From the NCBI GenBank assembly GCA_937907525.1, contig CALCIB010000399.1, positions 1 through 49,880 on the forward strand: DNA of 49,880 nt, written 5' to 3'. Made by a program: the position numbers and the translations under genes. Positions within the stretch are counted from its first letter, which is position 1. Every line of letters starts with the position of its first letter. Source of the DNA: an uncultured Planctomycetales bacterium. GTDB taxonomy: Bacteria > Planctomycetota > Planctomycetia > Isosphaerales > Isosphaeraceae. Below are positions 23,368 through 32,282 of this stretch, piece by piece. The notes below the pieces were generated by a model. The model was not told the origin of the DNA, ran no database searches, and saw only the letters and a program-made list of their open reading frames with translations.

Positions 23368-24657
23368 TTGGCGATGGCGAGCCCCGAGAAGGCCAGGCCG
23401 AACGACCGCGCCCCGGAGGACCTGCTGCCGCTCTTGCACGCCTCGGGCGTGCTCGGCGAACGGGCGCTTCTGGACGTCCGCGCCCGCGTCGCCAGCGGCG
23501 AATACCCCGCCGAGCCGGCCGCCCTGGCCGAGTGGCTGGTCCGCGACGGCTCGCTCACGGCCTACCAGGCGAAGCGGCTCCTAAGCGGCAAGCCGCACGG
23601 GCTGGTGGTCGGCCGCTACGTCATCCTCGACCGCATCGGCTCCGGCTCGATGGGAAGAGTCTACAAGGCGCACCATCAACTGATGGACCGCGTCGTCGCC
23701 TTGAAGATCATCGCGCCGGAGATCGCCTGCAACGAGCGCGTGGTCGCGCGGTTCCAGCGCGAGATGAGGCTGGTCGGCCGGCTCGACCACCCCAACGTCG
23801 TGCGGGCGTTCGACGCCGACCGGGCCAACCGCGCGCTTTACATCGTGATGGAGTACGTCCGGGGGGAGAGCCTCGGCGAGCGGTTGAAGCGCGGGCCGGT
23901 CGCCGCGCCGGAGATGATCGACTATGGCGCGCAGGCCGCGTTGGGATTGGCGCACGCCCACGAGCAGGGGATGGTCCACCGCGACGTCAAGCCGTCGAAC
24001 ATCCTGGTGGCCCTGGATCGGAAAGTGAAGATCCTCGATCTCGGGTTGGGCGTCTTGATGGAGGCCGACGACGGCGCGACCTTCGCCACCGCCGACGGCA
24101 TCGCGGTGGGGACGGTGGACTACATGTCGCCGGAGCAGGCGCTGGGCAAGGAGGTCGACGGCCGCAGCGACCTGTTCAGCCTGGGATGCGCGATGTACCA
24201 CCTGATGACCGGCAAGCTGGCGTTCCCCGGCCCCTCGCCGATCGACCGGCTGGGACGAAGGATCAACGAGCCGCCGGTGCCGATCACCGAGCACCTGCCG
24301 GACTTCCCCGCCTCCGCCCAACGGGTGCTGGGCAAGCTGATGGCCTTCAAGCCCCAGGACCGCTACGCCACGGCCGTGGAGGCGTCCGAGGCGCTTCAGG
24401 CGCTGATCCGCCCCAGGGCCCGCGCCCGGTCGTCCCCCGCCGCGGCCGTCGCCCCCCCGTCGCGCCCCGTCGAGGCGAGCCCGGCCCCGACGGCCCCCGC
24501 GCCGGAGCCGGTCCCTCCCCCTCCGGTCTACCCCCGCTGGTTCGCCCCCCTGGCCGTCGCGGCCGTCGACCGCCCCCGCCTCCTGCTGGCGGCGTTCGCC
24601 GCCGCCGCCGCGTCGGCCTTCGCCGCCGGCGCGGCCGTCGGCTATCTGGTCAAGTAG
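23368..24657 (+). CDS. Membrane-anchored Ser/Thr protein kinase (PknB type)
   Basis: This 429-residue Hanks-type kinase has a glycine loop GSGSMGRVYK (91-100), catalytic Lys113 (ALKII), HRDVKPSN (204-211), DLG in place of DFG (224-226) and SPEQ (254-257). Residues 1-80 form a helical segment (ending YQAKRLLSGK) that I associate with planctomycete kinases. After the kinase domain come a Pro/Ala-rich linker (350-385) and a C-terminal hydrophobic helix (about 398-427), so the enzyme is likely anchored with its catalytic domain in the cytoplasm. The TTG at 23368 has GGAGG eight bases upstream; an ATG two codons later is the alternative. It should phosphorylate protein partners; none is linked here. 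Confidence 0.92.
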   Translation: MAMASPEKARPNDRAPEDLLPLLHASGVLGERALLDVRARVASGEYPAEPAALAEWLVRDGSLTAYQAKRLLSGKPHGLVVGRYVILDRIGSGSMGRVYKAHHQLMDRVVALKIIAPEIACNERVVARFQREMRLVGRLDHPNVVRAFDADRANRALYIVMEYVRGESLGERLKRGPVAAPEMIDYGAQAALGLAHAHEQGMVHRDVKPSNILVALDRKVKILDLGLGVLMEADDGATFATADGIAVGTVDYMSPEQALGKEVDGRSDLFSLGCAMYHLMTGKLAFPGPSPIDRLGRRINEPPVPITEHLPDFPASAQRVLGKLMAFKPQDRYATAVEASEALQALIRPRARARSSPAAAVAPPSRPVEASPAPTAPAPEPVPPPPVYPRWFAPLAVAAVDRPRLLLAAFAAAAASAFAAGAAVGYLVK

Positions 24658-24754
24658 GACGGCGACCAGGAATTCCCGGCCTCCCCGTCGAATCGGCCGC
24701 GCGGCCGTGCTACGCTCGAAGCGACTCCGGGGACGACCCGCGCGGAGGGGACTG

Positions 24755-25039
24755 ATGAAGAAGGCGGTCGCCGTCGGCGAGGTCCTCCGGGACCCGCCGC
24801 CCGACGGCGAGCCACTCGGCGGCGCGGCGGCGAACCTCGCGCGTCACCGCCGGGCGCCCAGGCTCGACGCGCGCCTGACCACCCGGATCGGCGACGACGA
24901 ACTCGACCGCGAGGTCCTGGCCCGCTTCCAGGCGCCGGGGCCGCCGACCGACTTCGTCCGGGTCGATCCCGAGGCCCCCGCCGGGGCCGTCGGGGCGAAG
25001 GACGCCGACACCGATCCACGAATAAGTACGGAGGTTCGC
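24755..25039 (+). pseudogene. Remnant of a PfkB-family sugar kinase
   Basis: The ATG at 24755 follows GGAGGGG and starts MKKAVAVGEVLRDPPPDGEP, then GGAAANLARH, TRIGDDELDREVLARF and VDPEAPAGAVGAK. These are the first motifs of ribokinase/fructokinase proteins (GE.L.D, GGA..N.A, .GDD..G, TG.V). After about 90 residues the similarity stops, and the frame runs without a stop codon into the following transporter. The ATP-binding C-terminal two thirds are missing, so it cannot be a kinase. It may be a deletion remnant of a sugar-utilisation operon, or a fusion with the transporter. Confidence 0.65.
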
Positions 25040-26473
25040 TTGGACGCCTCGATCGATCGTTCGCCGGCCGTCGATCCGGCCGAGGCCGGGGCCCGGTCGC
25101 TGTCGGGCCCGCTGTTGTTCAGCACGTTCGTCGCCAGCCTGGGGGGGTTGCTCTTCGGCTTCGACGTCGCCATCCTCTCCGGCACCGTCGACGCCCTCAA
25201 ACACGTCTTCGCCCTGAACGAGACGACCCTGGGCTTCACCGTCGCCAGCGCGCCCTTGGGAACGGTGGCGGGCGCGCTGGCCGCGGGCAAGCCGGCCGAC
25301 GCCTGGGGCCGAAAACCGCTCCTGGCCGTGCTGGCGATCGGCTATCTGGCCTCGGCCCTGGGTTGCGCGTTGGCCTGGAGTTGGGGATCGTTTTTGGTCT
25401 TTCGGATTTTGGGGGGCGTGGGGGTCGGCGCGGCGTCGGTGATCGCGCCTTTGTACATCGCGGAGATCGCCCCGGCGCGGTATCGCGGGTTTTTGGTGGC
25501 CACGGTGCAGTTCAACATCGTGCTGGGGGTTCAGCTCGCGTTCATGTCCAACTACGTCATCGCCGGGCTCGGCCTGGGCGCGAACGACTGGCGATGGATG
25601 CTGGGGGTGCAGGCGGCGCCGTCGGCCGTCTTCTTCCTGCTGGCCTTCATGATCCCCGAAAGCCCGCGCTGGCTGGTGGCCGCCGGCCGCCCGGAAGAGG
25701 CCCGCGCGGTGCTCGTCAAGATCGGCGCCGACGAGGCGGTCGACGCCGAGATCGCCGACATCCAGGAGTCGCTGCGGGCCGTCGACGCCTCCGGCGAGGG
25801 GGAGGCCCTCTTCCAAAGAGCCTACCTCCGGCCGATCATGCTGGCGGTGGCGATCGCCGCGTTCAACCAACTCTCCGGCATCAACGCGGTGATGTATTAC
25901 GCCCCCGAGGTCTTCAAGATGGCCGGCTCCGACCAGAGCGCGGCGCTTTTGAGCGCGGTGGCGATCGGCGCCGTGAACCTGGTCTTCACGATGCTGGCGA
26001 TGACGGTCATCGACCGCTTCGGCAGGCGGTTCCTGATGCTGGTCGGGTCGATCGGCTACATCGCCAGCCTGGCGACGATCGCCTGGGCGTTCTACACTTA
26101 CGGGACCAACTTCACGGGGGTCGGCGGCTGGATCGTGATGGGGGGACTGATGGTCTTCATCATGTCCCACGCCGTCGGCCAGGGGGCGGTGATCTGGGTC
26201 TACATCAGCGAGGTCTTCCCCAACAGGGTTCGGGCCAAGGGCCAGGCGCTCGGCTGCGCGACCCACTGGGTCGGGGCGTTGGCGATCACCCAGACGTTCC
26301 CGATGATCGCCAAGTCGTCGGGCGGGCACGCCTTCGCCTTCTACGCGGTGATGATGGTCTTCCAGCTTCTCTGGGTGCTGTTCGTCATGCCCGAGACCAA
26401 GGGCGTGCCGCTGGAACAGTTGCAGAAACAGCTCGGCGTCACGCCGGGCGCGGTCGAGGGGGTGGCGTCGTGA
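25040..26473 (+). CDS. MFS sugar porter (XylE/GalP/AraE type)
   Basis: This twelve-helix proton-coupled sugar transporter of the inner membrane has 477 residues. Sugar porter signatures: GGLLFGFDVAILSGT in helix 1, DAWGRKPLL between helices 2 and 3, PESPRWLVAAGR before the central loop, QLSGINAVMYYAPEVF in helix 7, DRFGRR between helices 8 and 9, and PETKGVPLEQLQ at the end. TTG at 25040 is taken as the start because GGAGG lies six bases upstream and the family begins just before helix 1; the frame is open upstream into a PfkB remnant. It overlaps the arabinofuranosidase gene by four bases, so arabinose or arabino-oligosaccharide uptake is a sensible guess. Confidence 0.92.
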   Translation: MDASIDRSPAVDPAEAGARSLSGPLLFSTFVASLGGLLFGFDVAILSGTVDALKHVFALNETTLGFTVASAPLGTVAGALAAGKPADAWGRKPLLAVLAIGYLASALGCALAWSWGSFLVFRILGGVGVGAASVIAPLYIAEIAPARYRGFLVATVQFNIVLGVQLAFMSNYVIAGLGLGANDWRWMLGVQAAPSAVFFLLAFMIPESPRWLVAAGRPEEARAVLVKIGADEAVDAEIADIQESLRAVDASGEGEALFQRAYLRPIMLAVAIAAFNQLSGINAVMYYAPEVFKMAGSDQSAALLSAVAIGAVNLVFTMLAMTVIDRFGRRFLMLVGSIGYIASLATIAWAFYTYGTNFTGVGGWIVMGGLMVFIMSHAVGQGAVIWVYISEVFPNRVRAKGQALGCATHWVGALAITQTFPMIAKSSGGHAFAFYAVMMVFQLLWVLFVMPETKGVPLEQLQKQLGVTPGAVEGVAS

Positions 26474-28047
26474 TCGATCGTCGCGGATTTTTGGGCGTCG
26501 CGGGAATCAGCGCGTTGGGTCTGGCCGCAGGGCCGAGGCGGGCGCGGGCGAACGGCGCGGAGGCGACCGTCGACGTCCTGCTGGACGAGCCGATCGGCCG
26601 GATCAGGCCGGAGATCTACAGCCACTTCACCGAGCACATCGGCGGCGTGGTCTACGACGGGATCTGGGTCGGGCCCGACTCCAAGGTGGAGAACGTGGGC
26701 GGCGTCCGCAAGCAACTGGTCGACCACATGCGACGGCTGGGGAAGGTGGCGATCCGATGGCCCGGCGGCTGCTTCGCCGACTCCTACCACTGGCGCGACG
26801 GGATCGGCCCGGTGGAGAAGCGTCCCCGACGCTTCGGCCGCTGGCGGGAGGTCACCGAACCCAACACGTTCGGTACTCATGAATTCATGCGGTTCTGTCG
26901 ACTCTGCGGCGACGAGCCGTACTTCGCCGCCAACGTCGGCGCGGGCTCGCCCTCGGAGTTCTGGAACTGGGTCGAGTACTGCAACGCGCCCGCCGGCGCG
27001 ACCACGCTGGCCGACGAGCGCGTCGCCAACGGCGACCGCGACCCGTTCAAGGTCGCCTACTGGGGCGTCGGCAACGAAAGCTGGGGATGCGGCGGCAAGT
27101 TCACCCCGGAGGACTACTGCAAGGAGTACCGCCGGTTCACCGAATGGGTCCCCGAGTACGGCGTGAAGCTCTACCTGACCGCCGCGGGCCCCAACGGCAA
27201 CGACCTGGACTGGACCCGCCGCTTCTTCGCCAAGTGGGTCGACGGCGCCCGCGCGCCGCTCCACGCCTTCGCCGCGCACTACTACTGCGGCACCACCGGC
27301 CACGCCCTGAACTTCAGCGTCGACCAGTGGTACGAGATGCTCCACAAGGCGAATTACATGGACAAGCTCGTAAGCGACCAGTGGGCCGCCATGGGCGAGT
27401 TCGACCGCGAGCATAAGGTCAAGCTGTTCGTCGACGAGTGGGGCGCCTGGCACCCCGAGGGGACCGGGATCAACCCGAAGCATCAGTTCGAGCAGATGGG
27501 ATGCCTCCGCGACGCGCTGGTCGCCGGCTTGACCCTCGACGTCTTCAACCGCCACGCCGACAAGATCGACATGGCCAACGTCGCGCAACTGATCAACAAC
27601 ATCCACTCGCTGTTTTTGGCCGACGGCGACAAGTTCGTATGCACGCCCAACTTCCACGTCTTCGAGACCTACCGCCCCCACCACGGCGCGACGAGCGTCC
27701 GGATCGAGGCGCAAGCGCCGGCCGTCGCGTTCAAGGTCGGCGACCGCGACGAGTCGATCTTCCGCGTCGCCGGCTCGGCCTCCAGGACCGAGGGGAAGAC
27801 GGCGACGATCACCCTGGTCCACTCCCACGCCTCCGAACCGCTTGAAGTCGAGGTCCGCCTGAAAGGCGGCGAGGCCGCCTCGGTCCGCCAGGTCGTCCTG
27901 ACTCATGAGGACTTGAACGCCCACAACACCTTCGACGCCCCCGACGTCGTCGCCCCCGTCGCCTCCGCCACCGAGTCGAGGGGCCGCGCGTTCCGCGTCG
28001 CGCTGGCCCCGGCGTCGATCACGCGCCTGGACGTGACGCTGGCGTGA
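26470..28047 (+). CDS. Alpha-L-arabinofuranosidase, GH51, Tat-exported
   Basis: This 525-residue enzyme would release L-arabinose from arabinan or arabinoxylan fragments. The acid/base Glu203 is in GVGNESWGCGG and the nucleophile Glu323 in LFVDEWGAWHPE, both as in GH51. The GTG at 26470 overlaps the stop of the transporter gene (GTGA). The protein starts MIDRRGFLGVAGISALGLAA, a twin-arginine signal peptide with cleavage expected near residue 28. Enzyme and transporter therefore work in sequence: arabinosides are cut outside the cytoplasm, then sugar enters through the porter. No regulator gene is adjacent. Confidence 0.93.
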   Translation: MIDRRGFLGVAGISALGLAAGPRRARANGAEATVDVLLDEPIGRIRPEIYSHFTEHIGGVVYDGIWVGPDSKVENVGGVRKQLVDHMRRLGKVAIRWPGGCFADSYHWRDGIGPVEKRPRRFGRWREVTEPNTFGTHEFMRFCRLCGDEPYFAANVGAGSPSEFWNWVEYCNAPAGATTLADERVANGDRDPFKVAYWGVGNESWGCGGKFTPEDYCKEYRRFTEWVPEYGVKLYLTAAGPNGNDLDWTRRFFAKWVDGARAPLHAFAAHYYCGTTGHALNFSVDQWYEMLHKANYMDKLVSDQWAAMGEFDREHKVKLFVDEWGAWHPEGTGINPKHQFEQMGCLRDALVAGLTLDVFNRHADKIDMANVAQLINNIHSLFLADGDKFVCTPNFHVFETYRPHHGATSVRIEAQAPAVAFKVGDRDESIFRVAGSASRTEGKTATITLVHSHASEPLEVEVRLKGGEAASVRQVVLTHEDLNAHNTFDAPDVVAPVASATESRGRAFRVALAPASITRLDVTLA

Positions 28048-28148
28048 GGCCCACGCCGCTTGCCGCGGAGAAGCATTCGGCACGGGAATTGCGGTGCCGC
28101 ATCGAAACGTTTCGACTCCGGCGCGGACGAGTTCGAGGGAGAACGGCG

Positions 28149-28379
28149 ATGCGGTTCATCCAGGCGGTCTTGTTGCTGATCTTCCTTGGGGCGATCGGCC
28201 TGTTCGCGGCGCAGAACACCGGGCCGATCACGGTCGACTTCGCGACCTGGCGGATCACCGGCCCGGTGGCGCTCATGGCGATCGCCGCCTACCTGCTGGG
28301 GATGCTCAGCGGCTGGACGGTCGTCTCGTACGTCTCGCGGTCGATCCGCCGAGTCTCCCAGCGGCCGAGGGAGGAATGA
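28149..28379 (+). CDS. Small LapA-domain membrane protein
   Basis: This 76-residue protein has two hydrophobic helices (about 3-21 and 40-62) separated by NTGPITVDFATWRITGP. That pattern, with QN at the end of helix 1 and a short beta segment, is the LapA (DUF1049) fold. The start at 28149 gives MRFIQAVLLLIFLGAIGLFA, with a GAGGGAGAA stretch upstream. The basic tail (RSIRRVSQRPREE) faces the cytoplasm. LapA-type proteins assist lipopolysaccharide assembly in proteobacteria; the role here is not established. It is convergent with the gene at 28399. Confidence 0.7.
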   Translation: MRFIQAVLLLIFLGAIGLFAAQNTGPITVDFATWRITGPVALMAIAAYLLGMLSGWTVVSYVSRSIRRVSQRPREE

Positions 28380-28398
28380 AGATCCCCGGCTCGAAGGA

Positions 28399-28581
28399 TC
28401 ATTCGGCGGCGGCGGGGACCGCGCCGGCGCGTTCCTGGGGGCGGTAGGCGTCGGTCGCGGCCAGGCCGATCAAGAAGGCGAGCCAGGCCAGCCAAAGCGC
28501 GACCGCCGCGTAAAACCAACGCCGGGCGCGCGGGGAGGGGGTGGAGGCGGCGGGGGGCGCGGACTCGGGCTCGACGGGCAT
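28399..28581 (-). CDS. Small single-helix membrane protein
   Basis: This 60-residue protein has a Pro/Ala-rich N-terminus, ARRWFYAAVALWLAWLAF followed by LIGLAATDA as one transmembrane helix (about residues 19-45), and a short tail. The ATG at 28581 lies three bases after the stop of the Minf_1886-like gene, so it is the last gene of the minus-strand run that begins with the RicT-like gene. The family is not recognised. Confidence 0.5.
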   Translation of the reverse strand: MPVEPESAPPAASTPSPRARRWFYAAVALWLAWLAFLIGLAATDAYRPQERAGAVPAAAE

Positions 28582-28584
28582 GGG

Positions 28585-29028
28585 TCAGTCCTCGTCCTCG
28601 GGCTCGGGGTCGTCGTCGGCCGGGGGGGCGGGGCGGAAGTCGACGTCGAAGTCGAAGACGGCGTCGAAATCCTCGGGGCGGTCGGCGGGGGTCTTGTCGA
28701 GGTCGCCGGAGGCGATCAGGTTGTAGACGACCGCGCCGATGTCGGACGTGGAACGCAGGCCCCACGCATTGAGCACCGCCGCGGCGAGCAGGCCGTAGTC
28801 GCGAAGGGCCAGGCGGCGGGCGGCCAGGCAGAGTTGACGGCCGGTGACGTGGCCGGAGACGCTCTTCCTCCGCCCCCGAGTCGCGCCTCCGCGCGCGGCC
28901 CGACGCGCCTCGCGGAGCTTGCGCTCGCGCGCCAGGTTGAGCGACTCCAGCACGAAGGCGTAGGCTTCCAGCGAGTACCTGGGGTCGCGGGCGATGACCC
29001 GGCCGATCTGATCGCGGAACGGATTCAC
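28585..29028 (-). CDS. Minf_1886-family protein
   Basis: This 147-residue protein starts with GTG at 29028, GGAGG being about eight bases upstream. It begins MNPFRDQIGRVIARDPRYSL then EAYAFVLESLNLAR, and contains HVTGRQLCLAARRLALRDYGLLA and LNAWGLRSTSDIGAVVYNLI. This is the conserved pattern of Minf_1886 proteins, of unknown biochemical role, common in planctomycetes and Verrucomicrobia. The C-terminus is very acidic (DDDPEPEDED). It overlaps the RicT-like gene by four bases, a pairing that suggests co-expression. Confidence 0.8.
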   Translation of the reverse strand: MNPFRDQIGRVIARDPRYSLEAYAFVLESLNLARERKLREARRAARGGATRGRRKSVSGHVTGRQLCLAARRLALRDYGLLAAAVLNAWGLRSTSDIGAVVYNLIASGDLDKTPADRPEDFDAVFDFDVDFRPAPPADDDPEPEDED

Positions 29029-29897
29029 GCCGGCTCCTCCGCGCCGGGGTCGCCGTCCGGCTCGGGATCGGATCGTCGCGGGCCCCGGGGCGAGCGGGGC
29101 TCGACCGCCACGACGTCGGCCGCGGCGATGATGATCCGGCGGCCGTCCTCGTACTCCACCACCAGCTTCCCGGCCAAAACGTCTCGTCCCGTGACTCGGC
29201 CCCGGCCCTGGGCGGTCGCCACCCGCGCGCCGTTGGGCGGCAACTCCCGGCCGGCCTCGACGTAGCCGTCGTGCTCGTAACGCAGGCAGCACTTCAGCCG
29301 GCCGCAGCGGCCGGTGACCTTGGAGGGGTCCAGCGTGGTCTTCTGAAGCTTGGCCATCTTCATCGAGACCGGCGGCATCCGGGTCAGGTGGGTGTTGCAG
29401 CAGACCGGCTTGCCGCAGTCGCCGTAGTCGGCCAGCAGCTTGGCCTCGTCGCGAACGCCGATCTGTCGCATCTCGATCCGAGCCCGCAACGCCCGCGCCA
29501 GGTCGCGGACCAGTTCCCGGAAGTCGACGCGCTTCTCGGCCAGGTAATAGAAGATGATCCGCTCGCGGCCGAAGAGGATCTCGACGTCGACCAGGTTCAT
29601 TTGAAGCCGACGCCGGCCGATCAGTTCCTCGCAGGTGGCGAACGCCAGCTTTTCAAGCGGAGGCAAGCCGCGTTCGTGCTGGAGGTCGACCGCGTCGGCG
29701 ACCCGCAGGATCTCCCCCGGCTCGCGACCGTCGAGCGCCTCCGCGGCCTTCTCGGAGAGCGGGCAGAGGACCTCCCCCATCTCGACGCCGCGGTCGCCGC
29801 GGATCACCACCCGATCCCCGCGCGCGCACTCCACCCCCGCCGAGGGATGACACGCCCCCAAAATCCGCATCCGGCCGTATCGCACGACGTATCCCAT
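29025..29897 (-). CDS. RicT/YaaT-like PSP1 domain protein
   Basis: This 290-residue protein starts MGYVVRYGRMRILG. It contains RGVEMGEVLCPLSE, the long PSP1 core, and the cysteine motifs CGKPVCCNTHL and CGRLKCCLRYEHDGY typical of YaaT/RicT. In Bacillus RicT acts with RicA and RicF on mRNA maturation and carries an iron-sulfur cluster at the cysteines; partners here are not seen. The C-terminus has a KOW-like stretch (PPNGARVATAQGRGRVTGRD) followed by an acidic tail. The start ATG at 29897 is family-typical; a second ATG is nine codons on. The gene overlaps the Minf_1886-like gene by four bases. Confidence 0.85.
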   Translation of the reverse strand: MGYVVRYGRMRILGACHPSAGVECARGDRVVIRGDRGVEMGEVLCPLSEKAAEALDGREPGEILRVADAVDLQHERGLPPLEKLAFATCEELIGRRRLQMNLVDVEILFGRERIIFYYLAEKRVDFRELVRDLARALRARIEMRQIGVRDEAKLLADYGDCGKPVCCNTHLTRMPPVSMKMAKLQKTTLDPSKVTGRCGRLKCCLRYEHDGYVEAGRELPPNGARVATAQGRGRVTGRDVLAGKLVVEYEDGRRIIIAAADVVAVEPRSPRGPRRSDPEPDGDPGAEEPA

Positions 29898-30125
29898 CCG
29901 AGGGATTATCGCCTTTCGCCGTCCCTCGCGGAAGGGGGATCGCGCCTCGTGGCGATCCAGCGACGACCGTTGAAGGTTCTCGCGCGTCTCTTGCCATCCA
30001 GCCTCACGACAATGATAATGCCACCCTTGCACGCGCGGATCGTCGGAGGGACGATCCGTCCACGCTCCCATTCCCATACGCGCGACGTGAAAGGATTCGC
30101 CGTCGCGACTCCGCGGAGCCGGGTC

Positions 30126-32195
30126 ATGCTCTACGCGATCCTGATCGTCCTCGTCTTCCTGCTCTCCGGCGCCGCGGCTTACGGGATCTTCAAGGCGAGC
30201 GAGTTGGGAACTCGACTCGGACAAACGGAAGACGCCTGGCGCGAGCAGGAGGGGGCGTACCTGGCTGAGATCCGCGTCGCCGCGGAGCGATGGCACGATC
30301 GCGATCTGAAGGCTAAGGAGCTCGACGTCCGGCTTCGGGAACGAGAAGCCGCCCATTCCCTGGAAATCTCCAAGATCGAAGAACGCAACAGGGCTTGCGT
30401 CCAACGGATTCGGGAACTCGACCGCGACCTTGTGGGGACGAGGGACGCTTGGGCCCGACAAGAGGCAGCCTTCCTCGCGGAATTGGCCAAATTAGAAAAA
30501 CTCCGTCACCTACCCGGCATCATTGAACGAACCGAGAGGGCCTCGCACGCCGCCGACGTGAAAATGGCTGAGGCGACACGTTCCGCCGAGGACGTCGTGC
30601 GACGAGCCAAGCACGAGGCGGACGCCATCGTTGGACGCGCCAAAGTGGTCGCCCAATACGAAGCCGAACTGATTCGCGACGCGAATCAGGCTGAACTGGC
30701 GAACGCCTGGGCCGCCGTCCATGGAGCGAAAACCGAGACCTCGGCTCTCAAGCACCAGGCACGAGAAGCCCTGGAGACGGCCCGCGCCCAGGCACGAACC
30801 GCCCTGGACGAAGCCATGGTCGAGGCCCGCGACCTGGCGTCGAAAGCCCGCAAGGATGCGAAGGAGAAGCGTGAGCAGTCCAAGGCGGCGTTGGACCAGG
30901 TGACGAAATACGCGCTTGAGATCCGCGAGCAGGCCGAGCGCCGGGCGTGGGAGATCGCCGGCGAGGGCTACGGCGCCAAGGGTCGCGTCAACGAACTTCA
31001 GGCCGAGGCCGAGGCGCTCCAGAACCGCATCAAGAACTACGAGGGGGTCTATCTGGTCCCCCCCGCGCACATCCTGGACGAACTGGCCGACGAATTCGGC
31101 TTCAGCAAGGCCGGCGAGAAGCTGAAGCTCGCGCGCGAGCGTTCCAGGATCATGCAGGAGAACGGGACGGCCGCCACCTGCGGCTACTCCGACGGCTGGA
31201 AGCAGGACCACGCGCTCAAGTTCGTCCTGGGGACGTTCAACGGCAAGGTCGACACCGTCCTCGCCCGCGTCAAACCCGGCAACCAAGGGAAGCTCGTCCA
31301 GGAGGTCAAGGACGCCTACGCCCTGGTCAACAAGGACGGCGAAGTCTACAAGAACGCCAAGATCCAGCGCGAATATCTCGATTCCCGTCTCGACGAACTG
31401 AAATGGGGCGTCGCCGTCCAGAAGCTCAAGGAGAAGGCCCGCGAGGAACAGCGCGCCATTCGCGAAGCCATGCGCGAGGAGGCCCGGGCCCAAAAGGAGA
31501 TCGAACGAGCCATCAAGCAGGCGGAACGCGAGGAGGAATTGGTCAACAAGGCCATCGCCAAACTCAAGAAGCAACTCGGGGAGGCGAGCGAGGCCGAGCG
31601 AGCGAAGCTCGAAGCCCAGTTGGACGAGATGGGCGTCAAGCTCGCCGAGGCGGAGGAGCGCGGCCGACGGGCGACCTCGATGGCCGAACAGACCAAGCAA
31701 GGCCACGTCTACATCATCTCCAACGTGGGCGCCTTCGGTGAGAACGTCTACAAGATCGGCCTGACGCGGCGGCTCGACCCCACCGAGCGCGTCCGGGAAC
31801 TGGGAAGCGCCAGCGTGCCGTTCCCGTTCGACGTCCACGCCATGCTGGAATCCGACGACGCGCCGGCGCTGGAAGCCGCATTGCATCGGCGGTTCCTCGA
31901 CCGCCAGGTCAACAAGGTCAACCGACGGAAGGAGTTCTTCCGCGCGAGCATCCGGGAGATCCGGGAGGCGGCCGAGGAGATGGGCCTGAACGGGACCTGG
32001 ACCATCGAGTCCGCGGCCAGCGAGTATCGCGAGACGGTCGCGCTGGAACAGGCCATGGACTCCGACGCGGACGTCCGACGCAAGTGGCTGGACCAGCAGG
32101 CGACGTTCAACTTCGGGGCCGGCTCGTTCGACGAGGACGAGGAATTGGAGGAGGCGAACGTCGCGCGCGCCGCCGAAGCGAGATCGATCTTCTAA
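30126..32195 (+). CDS. Membrane-anchored DUF4041 / GIY-YIG (T5orf172) nuclease, SNIPE-like
   Basis: This 689-residue protein has one N-terminal membrane helix (about 2-22, MLYAILIVLVFLLSG), a very long charged coiled coil (about 30-320), a DUF4041 core (about 300-440, YEGVYLVPPAHILDELAD and GYSDGWKQDHALKFVLGTFN), a second coiled coil (about 430-520) and a GIY-YIG nuclease of T5orf172 type (about 525-620). The nuclease motifs are GHVYIISN, ENVYKIGLTRRLDPTERVREL and, downstream, ALHRRFLDRQVNKVNRRKEFF. The order helix, DUF4041, GIY-YIG matches SNIPE, a membrane protein described as cutting phage DNA during injection. Anti-phage action here is inferred from that likeness. It is monocistronic, divergent from the RicT-like gene. 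Confidence 0.82.
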   Translation: MLYAILIVLVFLLSGAAAYGIFKASELGTRLGQTEDAWREQEGAYLAEIRVAAERWHDRDLKAKELDVRLREREAAHSLEISKIEERNRACVQRIRELDRDLVGTRDAWARQEAAFLAELAKLEKLRHLPGIIERTERASHAADVKMAEATRSAEDVVRRAKHEADAIVGRAKVVAQYEAELIRDANQAELANAWAAVHGAKTETSALKHQAREALETARAQARTALDEAMVEARDLASKARKDAKEKREQSKAALDQVTKYALEIREQAERRAWEIAGEGYGAKGRVNELQAEAEALQNRIKNYEGVYLVPPAHILDELADEFGFSKAGEKLKLARERSRIMQENGTAATCGYSDGWKQDHALKFVLGTFNGKVDTVLARVKPGNQGKLVQEVKDAYALVNKDGEVYKNAKIQREYLDSRLDELKWGVAVQKLKEKAREEQRAIREAMREEARAQKEIERAIKQAEREEELVNKAIAKLKKQLGEASEAERAKLEAQLDEMGVKLAEAEERGRRATSMAEQTKQGHVYIISNVGAFGENVYKIGLTRRLDPTERVRELGSASVPFPFDVHAMLESDDAPALEAALHRRFLDRQVNKVNRRKEFFRASIREIREAAEEMGLNGTWTIESAASEYRETVALEQAMDSDADVRRKWLDQQATFNFGAGSFDEDEELEEANVARAAEARSIF

Positions 32196-32282
32196 GAATT
32201 CGCCCCGGTCGGCATAATGCCTGTTGGGTGATCGGAGGGAGTACGACCGGCGCGGCCGGGGAATGGGACGGGACGCTCGACC

